Below, in pieces: positions 37,806 to 46,357 of a stretch of 64,000 nt of DNA. The notes under the pieces were generated by a model. That model saw only the letters and a program-made list of their open reading frames with translations. It made no database searches and was not told the origin of the DNA. Source of the stretch: Blattabacterium cuenoti BPAA (GTDB lineage: Bacteria > Bacteroidota > Bacteroidia > Flavobacteriales > Blattabacteriaceae); assembly GCF_000348805.1 (NCBI RefSeq), contig NC_020510.1, positions 1 through 64,000 of the forward strand, in the 5' to 3' direction. The position numbers were made by a program, and so were the translations under genes. The stretch's first letter is position 1. Each line of letters begins with the position of its first letter.

Positions 37806-39827
37806 ATGGCTAACTTCTTTAAATTTTATAATAAAAACATTGCATATAAAATTTTAGTTTTAATTATTGCAGTTTTATTACTGACATTTTTTTTCCCAAA
37901 AAAAGAGATCATGAAATATGAATTTTTAGAAGGAAAAACTTGGTCTTATGAAAATTTATTTTCTCCATTTAATTTTTTAGTTCCAAAAAATAGTCAAGAT
38001 ATAGATTTGGAAATCCAAAAATTGAAAAAACATCAAGAGATATTTTGTATTAAAAATGAAAAAACAGTAAAAAATATAAAAAAAAAGTTAAAAAAAATTT
38101 CAATTATACGAAAAAACAAACATTACAATCAAATTGTTCATAGAATAATCAATACAATATATAAATATGGATATCTGGATAATTATGATAATTTCACAAA
38201 ACAAAATAAAAATTCTATAATTTTCTTGAAAAAGGATAAAAGTTGGATTCCCATTTTATATCAAAATATTATTACATATGATAAAATCAACGATCTTCTT
38301 GAAAAGAATTTCAGGAAAAAAAGTGATCATGGTATAAGGATTTTAAAAAAAATTTTAAGAAAAATTATCGCACCTAATTTATTTTATAGCCAATATTATA
38401 CAGATTTTTTTTTGAAAAAAAAAATTCAATCTATAAAAAAAATTAAATATTCCTTTACAAAAGGAGATAACATTATTAATAGTAATGAGATTATAAGTAA
38501 AAATAAATTTCAAATTTTGTCCTCTTTTAAAAAGGAATATGAAAATAAAATATGGAATAATAAAAAATATTATTGTCTTGTTATAGGATATTTTTTTATC
38601 ATAAGTATGATTCTTACTTTATTTATGTTATATGTTTTTTACTTTGAAAACAAAATATTTCAAAATAACAGAAAATTGAATTTTCTGATTATAAATATAT
38701 TACTAATATCATTAATTACCATTATGATTTTAAAATATAAATCTAAAATATTATATATAATACCCTTTTGTATCCTTCCTATAAGTGTACGTGCTTTTTT
38801 CAATTTGAATTTGAGTATTTTTATTCATTTAATAACAATCTTGTTATTGTCTTTAATTACACCAAATAGTTTTGAATTTATTTTTTTACAAATGATTGCA
38901 GGTTTTTTAGTGATGTTGACAAAAAAAAATATTTCCAAAATGGAAAATCTTTTTATTGCTGCAGCAAAAATAACCATAACTTATATTACTACTTTTAGTT
39001 TACTCACTTTAATCCGTGAAGGATCTTTAGAAAAAATTTCTTGGGATACTTTTTCTTTATTTTTTTTTAGTGGAATCTTAACAACTTTATTTGTTCATCC
39101 ATTAATATTTCTTTTTGAAAAATTATTGAATTTAACTTCAGATATTTCGTTATTAGAACTATCTGACACCAATACTCCTATATTAAGATTATTATCCCAA
39201 AAAGCACCAGGGACTTTACAACATGTTTTAACAGTCGCAAATATAGCAGAAGAAACTGCTGTCGCAATTGGCGCTAATTCTCTATTAGTAAGAATAGGAT
39301 CGATTTATCATGATATAGGAAAAATAAAAAAATCTAAGTATTTTATTGAAAATCAACAAAATATAATTAATCCTCATCAAAAATTAAGTCCAAAACAAAG
39401 TGCAAAAATTATTTTAGAACATGTATCAATAGGGGTTAAACTAGCAAAAAAATATCATTTACCTGATTCCATTACTGATTTTATACGCACTCATCATGGA
39501 AATAGTATTGTTTATTCTTTTTATGAAAAACAAAAAAAAATATATCCAAATATAAAAGTGGATAAAAAACAATTCCAATATTCTGGTCCTAAACCATTTT
39601 CAAAAGAGACGGCTATTGTCATGATAGCTGATTCTATAGAAGCGGCTTCAAAAAGTATCAAAAATCCATCAGATAAAGATTTGGAAAATTTGGTAGAAAA
39701 TATAATCGAAAAACAAAAAATAGAAAATCAATTTTCAAACGCCGATATTACTTTAAAAGAAATAGAAAAAGTAAAACAAGTTTTGAAAAAAAAATTAAAA
39801 AATATTTATCACACTAGAATAATATAA
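37806..39827 (+). CDS. 7TM-HD membrane phosphohydrolase (PgpH-like)
   Basis: 673-residue protein with an N-terminal membrane helix (about 15-33), a large extracytoplasmic region (about 35-240), a block of about seven membrane helices (about 250-440) and a cytoplasmic HD domain. The HD motif reads IYHDIGKIKKSKYF (about 500-512), with further ligands in HVSIGVKLAKKYHL, RTHHG and the terminal ADSIEA. This is the architecture of PgpH-type cyclic di-AMP phosphodiesterases. The substrate is a family-based inference. No cyclic di-AMP synthase is visible in this window. Confidence 0.88.
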   Translation: MANFFKFYNKNIAYKILVLIIAVLLLTFFFPKKEIMKYEFLEGKTWSYENLFSPFNFLVPKNSQDIDLEIQKLKKHQEIFCIKNEKTVKNIKKKLKKISIIRKNKHYNQIVHRIINTIYKYGYLDNYDNFTKQNKNSIIFLKKDKSWIPILYQNIITYDKINDLLEKNFRKKSDHGIRILKKILRKIIAPNLFYSQYYTDFFLKKKIQSIKKIKYSFTKGDNIINSNEIISKNKFQILSSFKKEYENKIWNNKKYYCLVIGYFFIISMILTLFMLYVFYFENKIFQNNRKLNFLIINILLISLITIMILKYKSKILYIIPFCILPISVRAFFNLNLSIFIHLITILLLSLITPNSFEFIFLQMIAGFLVMLTKKNISKMENLFIAAAKITITYITTFSLLTLIREGSLEKISWDTFSLFFFSGILTTLFVHPLIFLFEKLLNLTSDISLLELSDTNTPILRLLSQKAPGTLQHVLTVANIAEETAVAIGANSLLVRIGSIYHDIGKIKKSKYFIENQQNIINPHQKLSPKQSAKIILEHVSIGVKLAKKYHLPDSITDFIRTHHGNSIVYSFYEKQKKIYPNIKVDKKQFQYSGPKPFSKETAIVMIADSIEAASKSIKNPSDKDLENLVENIIEKQKIENQFSNADITLKEIEKVKQVLKKKLKNIYHTRII

Positions 39828-39891
39828 TCCTTAATTTATAAAATAAATTATTTGGTTATTTAATAGATCTATTTTAGATTTGTATTTTTTT

Positions 39892-39976
39892 GGAGAATTG
39901 CCGGAGTGGTTAACGGAACAGTTTGCTAAACTGTCGGTATGTAAATACTGCGTGGGTTCGAATCCCACATTCTCCG
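39892..39976 (+). tRNA. tRNA-Ser (GCT anticodon)
   Basis: 85-nt type II tRNA with a long variable arm. The acceptor stem GGAGAAT pairs with ATTCTCC, with G discriminator as expected for Ser. The anticodon arm CAGTTTGCTAAACTG gives anticodon GCT (codons AGC/AGT). T loop GGTTCGAATCC is present. CCA is not encoded. First of a three-tRNA cluster. Confidence 0.96.
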
Positions 39977-40009
39977 TAATATTATAATATTATATATTAT
40001 AAAAAAAAA

Positions 40010-40084
40010 CGGGGTATAGCGTAGTTTGGTTATCGCGCCTGGTTTGGGACCAGGAGATCGTAGGTTCAAATCCTGCTACCCCGA
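40010..40084 (+). tRNA. tRNA-Pro (TGG anticodon)
   Basis: 75-nt tRNA. The acceptor stem CGGGGTA pairs with TACCCCG, with A discriminator. The anticodon stem CCTGG/CCAGG encloses loop TTTGGGA with anticodon TGG, which can read all CCN codons by wobble. The T arm GGTTCAAATCC is present. CCA is not encoded. It is preceded by an A9 run. Confidence 0.96.
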
Positions 40085-40101
40085 TTTATTTATGATTGTG
40101 A

Positions 40102-40175
40102 GATCACGTAGCTCAAATGGATAGAGCAACTGCCTTCTAAGCAGTAGGTCACAGGTTCGAATCCTGTCGTGATCA
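40102..40175 (+). tRNA. tRNA-Arg (TCT anticodon)
   Basis: 74-nt tRNA. The acceptor stem GATCACG pairs with CGTGATC, with A discriminator. The anticodon stem ACTGC/GCAGT encloses loop CTTCTAA with anticodon TCT (codons AGA/AGG), the dominant Arg codons in this AT-rich genome. The last three bases of the tRNA (40173-40175) are also the stop codon of clpP on the opposite strand. Confidence 0.96.
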
Positions 40176-40847
40176 TTTTTTTCCTTCTAATACTTCATCG
40201 ATCATCCCGTATTCTTTAGCTTCTACAGAGGTCATCCAGTAATCTCTATCTGAATCTTTTTCTATTTTTTCAATAGAAATCTCTGAATGTTTCGATATAA
40301 TTTCATAAAGCTCTTTTTTCAATTTTAAAATTTCACGAACTGTTATTTCAATATCTGAAGCTTGACCTTGTGTTGCTCCTATAGGTTGATGAATCATGAT
40401 TCTAGAATGTTTCAATGCTGATCTTTTATGTTTAACTCCTGCACAAAGCAAAACAGCGGCCATAGATGCAGCCATTCCAGTACAAATAGTTGATATATCA
40501 GGTTTTACAATTTGCATTGTATCATATATTCCTAATCCAGCATAAACATCTCCTCCTGGAGAATTAATATATATTTGTATATCCTTCATAGAATCTACAG
40601 ATTGCAAAAATAATAGTTGAGCTTGCACTATATTTGCAACTTGATCTTCTATTGAAGTTCCTAAAAAAATGACTCTATCCATCATTAAACGAGAGAAAAC
40701 ATCCATTTGAGCTACATTTAATTTTCTTTCTTCTACAATATAAGGAGTCATGGATTTAATAATATAATCATTCATTGTTAAACTATTAATTCTCTTGTGT
40801 TTTTTTGCATATAGCATAAACTCTTCTGAGTTTTTATGAAAATTCAT
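40173..40847 (-). CDS. clpP: ATP-dependent Clp protease proteolytic subunit
   Basis: Serine protease chamber that degrades substrates delivered by ClpC or ClpX, including tmRNA-tagged proteins. With the ATG at 40847 the protein has 224 residues and the triad Ser128 (GMAASMAA), His153 (MIHQPIG) and Asp202 (DRDYW). The frame is open further upstream to 40919, but the shorter start matches the family N-terminus before SMTPYIVEERKLNVAQMDVFSR. The stop codon TGA overlaps the 3' end of tRNA-Arg. ssrA and clpC elsewhere in the window belong to the same quality-control pathway. Confidence 0.96.
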   Translation of the reverse strand: MNFHKNSEEFMLYAKKHKRINSLTMNDYIIKSMTPYIVEERKLNVAQMDVFSRLMMDRVIFLGTSIEDQVANIVQAQLLFLQSVDSMKDIQIYINSPGGDVYAGLGIYDTMQIVKPDISTICTGMAASMAAVLLCAGVKHKRSALKHSRIMIHQPIGATQGQASDIEITVREILKLKKELYEIISKHSEISIEKIEKDSDRDYWMTSVEAKEYGMIDEVLEGKK

Positions 40848-40963
40848 TTTTTTGAAATTGAAAATTTTATCAAAGTTACTTTCTTCTATGTAAAATTTTG
40901 TAAAAAAAAGTTTATACATGCATAAAAAATACAGAAATTAGAAATTTTTAATCTTAAAAGATA

Positions 40964-42430
40964 TTGGCTTTGTACAGAAAACTAGTAATACAAACAATAA
41001 TATACTCTATAGGATTTGTATTTCCTAAAATGGTGAATTATGTTTTTTTAAAATTTTTTACTGTTTTTTTTAAAAGAGAAGAATTTTCTCTTTACACAGA
41101 TATGTATGCATTATCTTTCATTGTTATAGGATTTCTTTCTTTTGGATTAGAAAATACCTACTTTAGATTTTTATATAAGAAAAATTATAACAAAAAAATT
41201 GTTTTTTCAACGGGAGTGATAATACAATTGTTGATCAGTTCTTTTTTTTTGTTAATTTCTATAAATTTAATAAAATATTTATCTTTTATTGCTGGATATC
41301 ATCATCATTCAGAATATTTTTTCATGTTTTTTTTTATTATTTTTTTTGATACAATTTGTATTCTTCCTATGGCTTGGCTTCGTGCAAATGATAAACCTGT
41401 ACAATATTCTACAATAAATATTGTAAATATATTAATACAATCATTTCTAATAATATATTTATTTTTTTATTCTGATAATATTTTTTATGGTAAAAACACT
41501 TTTTCTTTTTTCATTTTTAAATGGATTAGTTCTTTTACAGATAAAATAGGTTATATCTTTTTTTCGAATATGATCTCTTCTTTAATAAATTTATTTTTAG
41601 TTTTTCCTATTCTTTTCAAAGAGGTAACTATAAAAAAGTTTAATAAAGTTCTTGCTATCAAAATGTTAAATTTTGGAATTCCTATTATGATAGGAACTAT
41701 TGCTTTTTCCATTAATGAAAATTTAGATAAGATTTTGATTAAAAGATGGGTTTCAGATGAAATGAATGGGGCCTATTCAGCTTGTTACAAAATTGCCTCT
41801 TTTATAAGTTTGTATCTTAGAATTTTTAGATTAGGAATTGAACCTTTTTTTTTTAAAAAATCTAAAGATGCAGATGCAATATATTATTATGAAGAAATCA
41901 TTTATATGTTTATTTTATTTGGATTAATTTTTTATGTGTTAATATGTGGGAATATTAACATATTTATGGAATTTTTAATTGATAAAAAATATCATGTAGC
42001 TGTTTCCATTATCCCCATAATAATGATGGGAAATCTTTTTTTGGGAATTTATACGAATTTATCCATTTTTTATAAGATTATAGATAAACCTATTATTGGA
42101 ACTTATATCTCATTAATTGGTGTATTGATTACTTTTTTATTTAATGTTATTTTTATTTTCATTTCTACTGATCATAGTTTTATGATTCCGGCTTGGGGTA
42201 CTTTTACGTCTTATGGATCTATGCTTATAGTTTTATATATTTGGGGAAAAAAACAGTTTTTACAATTTTGTAATAAAAAAATTAAAAATATTATAATGCA
42301 TTTTTTATTTGCACTTTTTATCGTTTTTTTGATAAGAAAAAAAACGGAATTAAGCTTTTTATTACAATTTTTATATCTAATTATTATTTTTTTTTCAGAG
42401 AAAAAAAGATTGACCAATTTAATCAAATAA
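40964..42430 (+). CDS. polysaccharide-type flippase (MATE/Wzx-like multidrug/oligosaccharidyl-lipid exporter fold)
   Basis: 488-residue integral membrane protein with about 12-14 hydrophobic helices. The pattern GFGIPIMIGTIAFSINENLDKILI-like in the middle (about 235-260) and the N-terminal KLVIQTIIYSIGFVFPKMVNY fit polysaccharide biosynthesis/Wzx-type flippases of Flavobacteria. The start is TTG 40964. In Flavobacteria this gene commonly precedes a dUTPase and a sugar nucleotidyltransferase, as here. The substrate is unknown; a lipid-linked sugar, possibly lipid II, is a guess. Confidence 0.8.
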   Translation: MALYRKLVIQTIIYSIGFVFPKMVNYVFLKFFTVFFKREEFSLYTDMYALSFIVIGFLSFGLENTYFRFLYKKNYNKKIVFSTGVIIQLLISSFFLLISINLIKYLSFIAGYHHHSEYFFMFFFIIFFDTICILPMAWLRANDKPVQYSTINIVNILIQSFLIIYLFFYSDNIFYGKNTFSFFIFKWISSFTDKIGYIFFSNMISSLINLFLVFPILFKEVTIKKFNKVLAIKMLNFGIPIMIGTIAFSINENLDKILIKRWVSDEMNGAYSACYKIASFISLYLRIFRLGIEPFFFKKSKDADAIYYYEEIIYMFILFGLIFYVLICGNINIFMEFLIDKKYHVAVSIIPIIMMGNLFLGIYTNLSIFYKIIDKPIIGTYISLIGVLITFLFNVIFIFISTDHSFMIPAWGTFTSYGSMLIVLYIWGKKQFLQFCNKKIKNIIMHFLFALFIVFLIRKKTELSFLLQFLYLIIIFFSEKKRLTNLIK

Positions 42431-42439
42431 GAATCAATT

Positions 42440-42820
42440 TTGCGTAGAAAAATATATAGATACACTTTAGTAGCCAGTATCAAAAGACCTGTTGAAATCA
42501 ATTTTTTGAGAAGAAAGTTGATTTCAACAGGTCTTTTGATTTATGAAAATACTAGATATTCTTTTTTCTTGAAAAAAAAAATGATAGAATCAATTTGTGT
42601 CATTCATCTCACGAAAAAGAAAAAACATCCATTTTATATGGAAATTCAAATCATTGTAATCAACGTTTCTCCTAAAAAAAAAATAATGATTAAACCCAAT
42701 GAAGAATTAGGAGTATTAGATATCGTTACAAATGTTAAAAAAATAAAATGGAAAGAATCTTCTATTTTAAACAGAAGTATGAGAGGAAATAATAGTTTTG
42801 GAAGCACTGGAATATTATAA
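42440..42820 (+). CDS. degenerate dUTPase-like protein, catalytic motifs lost
   Basis: The 126-residue product aligns without large gaps to dUTPase. LISTGLLI (27-34) matches the L-[VI]-P-T-G-L strand, EIQIIVINVS (68-77) matches the strand after motif III, and RGNNSFGSTG (115-124) matches motif V. The functional motifs are eroded. Thr9 stands for the motif I Asp. Motif II is LKKKMIE. Motif III Asp-Tyr-Arg-Gly is Pro-Phe-Tyr-Met (64-67), so the catalytic Asp is lost. Motif IV is NEELGV. The N-terminal strand (about 25 residues) is absent because the frame opens just after the flippase stop; the start is TTG. It sits in the dut position of Flavobacteria. It is either a pseudoenzyme or a decaying gene. 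Confidence 0.75.
   Translation: MRRKIYRYTLVASIKRPVEINFLRRKLISTGLLIYENTRYSFFLKKKMIESICVIHLTKKKKHPFYMEIQIIVINVSPKKKIMIKPNEELGVLDIVTNVKKIKWKESSILNRSMRGNNSFGSTGIL
42479..42540. repeat. perfect 23-bp inverted repeat, 16-bp spacer
   Basis: Bases 42479-42501 are the exact reverse complement of 42518-42540, separated by 16 bases. Both arms lie inside the dUTPase-like frame and encode IKRPVEIN (14-21) and LISTGLLI (27-34). No T run follows on either strand, so it is not a standard terminator. Confidence 0.95.
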
Positions 42821-42843
42821 GGAATAAAAACAAATGAAATAAT

Positions 42844-43869
42844 ATGAAAATTATAATCCCCATGGCTGGAAAAGGATCACGTCTTTTTCCACATACTTTA
42901 AATACTCCTAAACCATTGATTCATATTGCAGGAAAAACAATTTTGAGAAGATTGTTGGAAAGTTTATCCAAAATTATTCAAGTTTTCTCTATACAAGAAA
43001 TAGTTTTTATTTTAGGAAATTTTGGAAATCAGGTAGAAAAACAATTAATCAGTTTATCTCATGATATGAAAGTTCATCCTATTATATATTATCAAGTCAT
43101 TCCTCTTGGAACAGCAGATGCTTTGTTGAAGGCTAAAAAATCTTTAACAGGAGAACCAATTATTGTAGCTTTTTCTGATTCTTTATTCTATCATCATTTT
43201 TTTGATAAAGAAATTACTACTCATAAAGTAGATAACATTATCTGGACAAAGAAAGTTGAAAATCCTCATTTATTTGGCGTAGTAAAATATTCCTCTTCAG
43301 GAATCGTTACTCATTTTATAGAAAAACCAAATAATTATATATCAAATTTTGCTATTGTGGGACTTTATTATTTTAAAAATAGTCTGATTTTAAAAAAAGA
43401 ATTACAATTTTTATTGGATCATAATATTAAGAATAAACAAGAATATCAGTTAACATCGGCTTTAGAAAATATGAGAAAAAAAGGAGAAAAATTCATTATC
43501 AAACAGGTAAAAGAATGGATGGATTTTGGTAATCAAAAAAAAACTATTTGTTCAAATTCAAAAATATTATCCATTGAATCTCAAAATTCAGAATTAATTC
43601 ATAAAACAGTCATTATAAAAAATAGTTTGATTAAAAAACCTTGTTCAATCAAAGAAAATACAAGTATTGAAAACAGTATTATAGGCCCTTATGTTTCAAT
43701 AGGAAAATTCACAAAACTAAAAAATAGTAATATAAAAAAATCTATAATTCAAGATTATACAATTATTCAACACGCAAACTTAAATCATTCAATAATAGGA
43801 AATCACTCTATTTATATAGGAGAAAAAGCAAAAGAAGTAAGTTTGAGTGATTATTCTGTTTTCAAATAA
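42844..43869 (+). CDS. sugar-phosphate nucleotidyltransferase with left-handed beta-helix tail
   Basis: 341-residue protein with an N-terminal NTP-transferase domain. The signature PMAGKGSRLFPHTLNTPKPLI (about 5-25) contains the GxGxR and PK elements, and VAFSDSLF supplies the metal aspartate. The C-terminal third (about 240-330) consists of isoleucine-rich hexapeptide repeats (NSIIGPYVSIGKF, KKSIIQDYTIIQ, HSIIGNHSIYIG), i.e. a left-handed beta helix. It resembles flavobacterial glucose-1-phosphate thymidylyl- or mannose-1-phosphate guanylyltransferases; the exact sugar is unknown. Context with the flippase suggests an envelope glycan. Confidence 0.85.
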   Translation: MKIIIPMAGKGSRLFPHTLNTPKPLIHIAGKTILRRLLESLSKIIQVFSIQEIVFILGNFGNQVEKQLISLSHDMKVHPIIYYQVIPLGTADALLKAKKSLTGEPIIVAFSDSLFYHHFFDKEITTHKVDNIIWTKKVENPHLFGVVKYSSSGIVTHFIEKPNNYISNFAIVGLYYFKNSLILKKELQFLLDHNIKNKQEYQLTSALENMRKKGEKFIIKQVKEWMDFGNQKKTICSNSKILSIESQNSELIHKTVIIKNSLIKKPCSIKENTSIENSIIGPYVSIGKFTKLKNSNIKKSIIQDYTIIQHANLNHSIIGNHSIYIGEKAKEVSLSDYSVFK

Positions 43870-43891
43870 ATCAAAAATTCATAATTTTTTT

Positions 43892-43899
43892 TATATTTG
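43892..43899 (+). promoter_or_regulatory. possible Bacteroidetes -7 element upstream of tatA
   Basis: TATATTTG is a full match to TAnnTTTG, 12 bp upstream of the tatA ATG. I see no TTG at the -33 distance. If used, transcription would begin only a few bases before the ATG, favouring the ATG (43912 or 43918) over the TTG at 43897, which lies inside the box. Confidence 0.35.
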
Positions 43900-43911
43900 A
43901 AAAAAAACTCC

Positions 43912-44124
43912 ATGTATATGGATTTCGTTTCTATTTTTTATATACCACTTGGTACTTTTGGTACCACAGAAATCGTGGTTATTGTCATTCTTGCTCTTTT
44001 ACTATTTGGAGGTAAAAAAATTCCAGAATTAATGAGGGGATTGGGAACTGGATTGAAAGAATTTAAAAAAGCTTCTGAAGAAGAAAAAAATTCAGAATCA
44101 GAAGTTAAAAAGGAAAAAAAATAA
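43912..44124 (+). CDS. tatA: Sec-independent (Tat) translocase subunit TatA/E
   Basis: Pore-forming subunit of the twin-arginine translocase that exports folded proteins. The roughly 70-residue protein has one N-terminal membrane helix ([15 protein letters not shown]), the FGGKKIPEL hinge, an amphipathic helix ([13 protein letters not shown]) and a charged tail. The frame is open to a TTG at 43897, but the ATG at 43912 (or 43918) is more natural. TatC is not in the window. In Flavobacteria tatA also sits just before a lytic transglycosylase gene. Confidence 0.92.
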   Translation: MYMDFVSIFYIPLGTFGTTEIVVIVILALLLFGGKKIPELMRGLGTGLKEFKKASEEEKNSESEVKKEKK

Positions 44125-44149
44125 GATATTTTTCTTTCACTTTACGTTT

Positions 44150-44157
44150 TATGTTTG
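44150..44157 (+). promoter_or_regulatory. possible Bacteroidetes -7 element upstream of the lytic transglycosylase
   Basis: TATGTTTG matches TAnnTTTG, 60 bp before the ATG at 44218. It is followed by an inverted repeat, GATTAGT (44160-44166) with ACTAATC (44192-44198), enclosing ATTATT/AATAAT, which would form a leader hairpin. No clear -33 TTG was found. Confidence 0.3.
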
Positions 44158-44217
44158 TTGATTAGTATTATTTTTTCTAATAATTTTAGAAACTAATCAA
44201 ACTCATCAAATCAAATA

Positions 44218-45315
44218 ATGGAAACAACAAAAATAAGAAATATTATGTTTTTTGTGTTCATCTTAAAAAGCTTGGTCATTCAATCTATATCAAAACCATT
44301 CTTGGAACAAAAAAATGTAATCAATTTTTATAATAATGTTTTTAATCCAAAACTAAATTTAAATAATATACATGCGGAAAAATTATGGAATAAAACGTTA
44401 GTAGGAAAAAAAAAATCTTTATCTGAAAAAAAGCACTCTCAAAATAAGAAAAAAAATACTGCTTTTCTCAATGTTAATACTGAAGAATTAAAACGAAGAC
44501 TAAATTTTCTAAATCAAAAATCTCAAATTAAAATACTAAAATACAACAGTATAGTACATGCTTCTATAGAAAGTTATCTTCGTATGAGTAAATATATAGG
44601 AAAAATTATTTCACTGTCAGATTTTTTTTTTCCTATGTTTGAAGAAAAACTTGAAAATTACCGTCTTCCAAAAGAATTAAAATATTTAGCTATTATAGAA
44701 TCCAATTTAAATCCTGTTGTTACTTCCAAAGCAGGAGCGAAAGGTATTTGGCAATTTATGCCTGAAACTGGAAAAATATATAATCTTGATATTAATCATC
44801 TTTATGATGAAAGAAATGATCCGATTAAATCTACAGAAGCAGCTTGTCGGTATTTGAAATTTTTGTATAGAAAAATAGGAAATTGGGAGTTTGTTTTAGC
44901 CGCATACAATGCAGGACCTGGAACCGTGGATAAAATATTACAACGCTCTAAAAATAGAAAAAATTTTTGGGAATTATGGGAATTCTTTCCGAAAGAAACC
45001 CAGAATTATATTCCAAAATTTATAGCTATAAATTATGTAATGAATTATCATAAGGAACACAATATTTACAAATATAGTTCTTCCCCTTACAAATACAAAT
45101 ATAAAGAAACAATATTAATACCTATCAAGGAAAAAATTTCATTGAAATTTTACGCTTACAATTTAAATATTTCCTATCAAGATTTAATCCTTCTCAATCC
45201 GCAATATCTTGTAGATCTTATTCCTTCAGGAAATAAGTTAAGATTACCAAAAAATAAGATTTTTATTTTAAAAAATAAAGAGAGATTTTTTTCAAAAAAA
45301 ATCCATAAAAATTGA
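44218..45315 (+). CDS. MltD-like lytic transglycosylase with LysM domain
   Basis: Peptidoglycan-cleaving enzyme predicted in the periplasm. The 365-residue protein has an N-terminal hydrophobic export signal (about 9-22), then an SLT goose-lysozyme-like domain with catalytic Glu in LAIIESNLNP (about 162), GAKGIWQFMPETG and AAYNAGPGTVDK. A C-terminal LysM motif (about 305-350: LKFYAYNLNISYQDLILLNP) should bind glycan. All signature residues are present. It lies between tatA and recA on the same strand. Confidence 0.92.
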   Translation: METTKIRNIMFFVFILKSLVIQSISKPFLEQKNVINFYNNVFNPKLNLNNIHAEKLWNKTLVGKKKSLSEKKHSQNKKKNTAFLNVNTEELKRRLNFLNQKSQIKILKYNSIVHASIESYLRMSKYIGKIISLSDFFFPMFEEKLENYRLPKELKYLAIIESNLNPVVTSKAGAKGIWQFMPETGKIYNLDINHLYDERNDPIKSTEAACRYLKFLYRKIGNWEFVLAAYNAGPGTVDKILQRSKNRKNFWELWEFFPKETQNYIPKFIAINYVMNYHKEHNIYKYSSSPYKYKYKETILIPIKEKISLKFYAYNLNISYQDLILLNPQYLVDLIPSGNKLRLPKNKIFILKNKERFFSKKIHKN

Positions 45316-45367
45316 TTGTTTCATCTTTATATATAAATAATAGGAAACATATTTCTGTTTTAAAACT

Positions 45368-46357
45368 ATGAACGAAAAAACTGAACAAAAAAGAAAATCT
45401 TTACAACTCGTATTGGAAAAGATGGATAAAATATATGGAAAAGGAACCGTAATGCAAATGGGGGATTCTCATATAAAAAATTTAGAAGTCATTTCTTCTG
45501 GATCTTTAAGTTTAGATATTGCTTTAGGTATAAAAGGATTTCCAAAAGGTCGGATCATTGAAATATTTGGACCGGAATCTTCCGGAAAAACTACTTTAGC
45601 TTTACACGCTATAAATCAATCTCAAAAATTAGGAGGTTTTGCTAGTTTCATTGATGCAGAACATGCTTTTGATCGTATTTATGCTCAAAAAATAGGAGTA
45701 AACATAAAAGAATTAATTATATCTCAACCAGATAATGGAGAACAAGCCCTAGAAATTGTAGACAATTTAATTAGATCTGGTGTGATCGATATTATAGTAG
45801 TTGATTCTGTAGCGGCTTTAACACCTAAAAGTGAAATAGAAGGAGAAATGGGAGATTCTAAAATTGGATTACAAGCAAGGTTAATGTCTCAAGCTTTGAG
45901 AAAGCTAACATCTAGTATAGGAAAATCTAAAAGCATATTGATATTTATTAATCAATTGAGAGAAAAAATAGGAGTTTATGGAAATCCAGAAGTCACAACA
46001 GGAGGAAATGCTTTAAAATTTTATTCCTCAATACGATTAGACATTCGAAAAGGAAATCAAATTAAAAACGGAGAAAAAATATTGGGAAATAGAACAAAAG
46101 TTAAAGTAGTGAAAAATAAATTATCTCCACCTTTTAGAACTGCTGAATTTGATATTATGTACGGAGAAGGAATTTCAAGAATTGGAGAAATTCTGGATCT
46201 AGGAGTAGATTTAGGAATTCTCAAAAAAAATGCTTCTTGGTTTAGCTATGGAGATATCAAATTAGGTCAGGGAAGAGATTCTGTAAAAGAATTCTTAAAA
46301 GAGAAAGAAAATATCATAAATGAAATACAAAAAAATATATACAAGAATATTATATGA
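45368..46357 (+). CDS. recA: recombinase A
   Basis: Catalyses homologous strand exchange. The 329-residue protein has Walker [10 protein letters not shown] (about 68-76), catalytic Glu in DAEHAFD, Walker [11 protein letters not shown] and the DNA-binding loops ([43 protein letters not shown]). All are intact, so recombination ability appears retained. The C-terminus is shorter than in E. coli. Its stop overlaps the next ATG by 4 bp (ATGA). Confidence 0.97.
   Translation: MNEKTEQKRKSLQLVLEKMDKIYGKGTVMQMGDSHIKNLEVISSGSLSLDIALGIKGFPKGRIIEIFGPESSGKTTLALHAINQSQKLGGFASFIDAEHAFDRIYAQKIGVNIKELIISQPDNGEQALEIVDNLIRSGVIDIIVVDSVAALTPKSEIEGEMGDSKIGLQARLMSQALRKLTSSIGKSKSILIFINQLREKIGVYGNPEVTTGGNALKFYSSIRLDIRKGNQIKNGEKILGNRTKVKVVKNKLSPPFRTAEFDIMYGEGISRIGEILDLGVDLGILKKNASWFSYGDIKLGQGRDSVKEFLKEKENIINEIQKNIYKNII

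Noticed and set aside
43951..43965. GGTAC...GTACC mini-hairpin at the start of tatA
   Set aside because: It simply encodes the LGTFGT residues; too short to claim a role.
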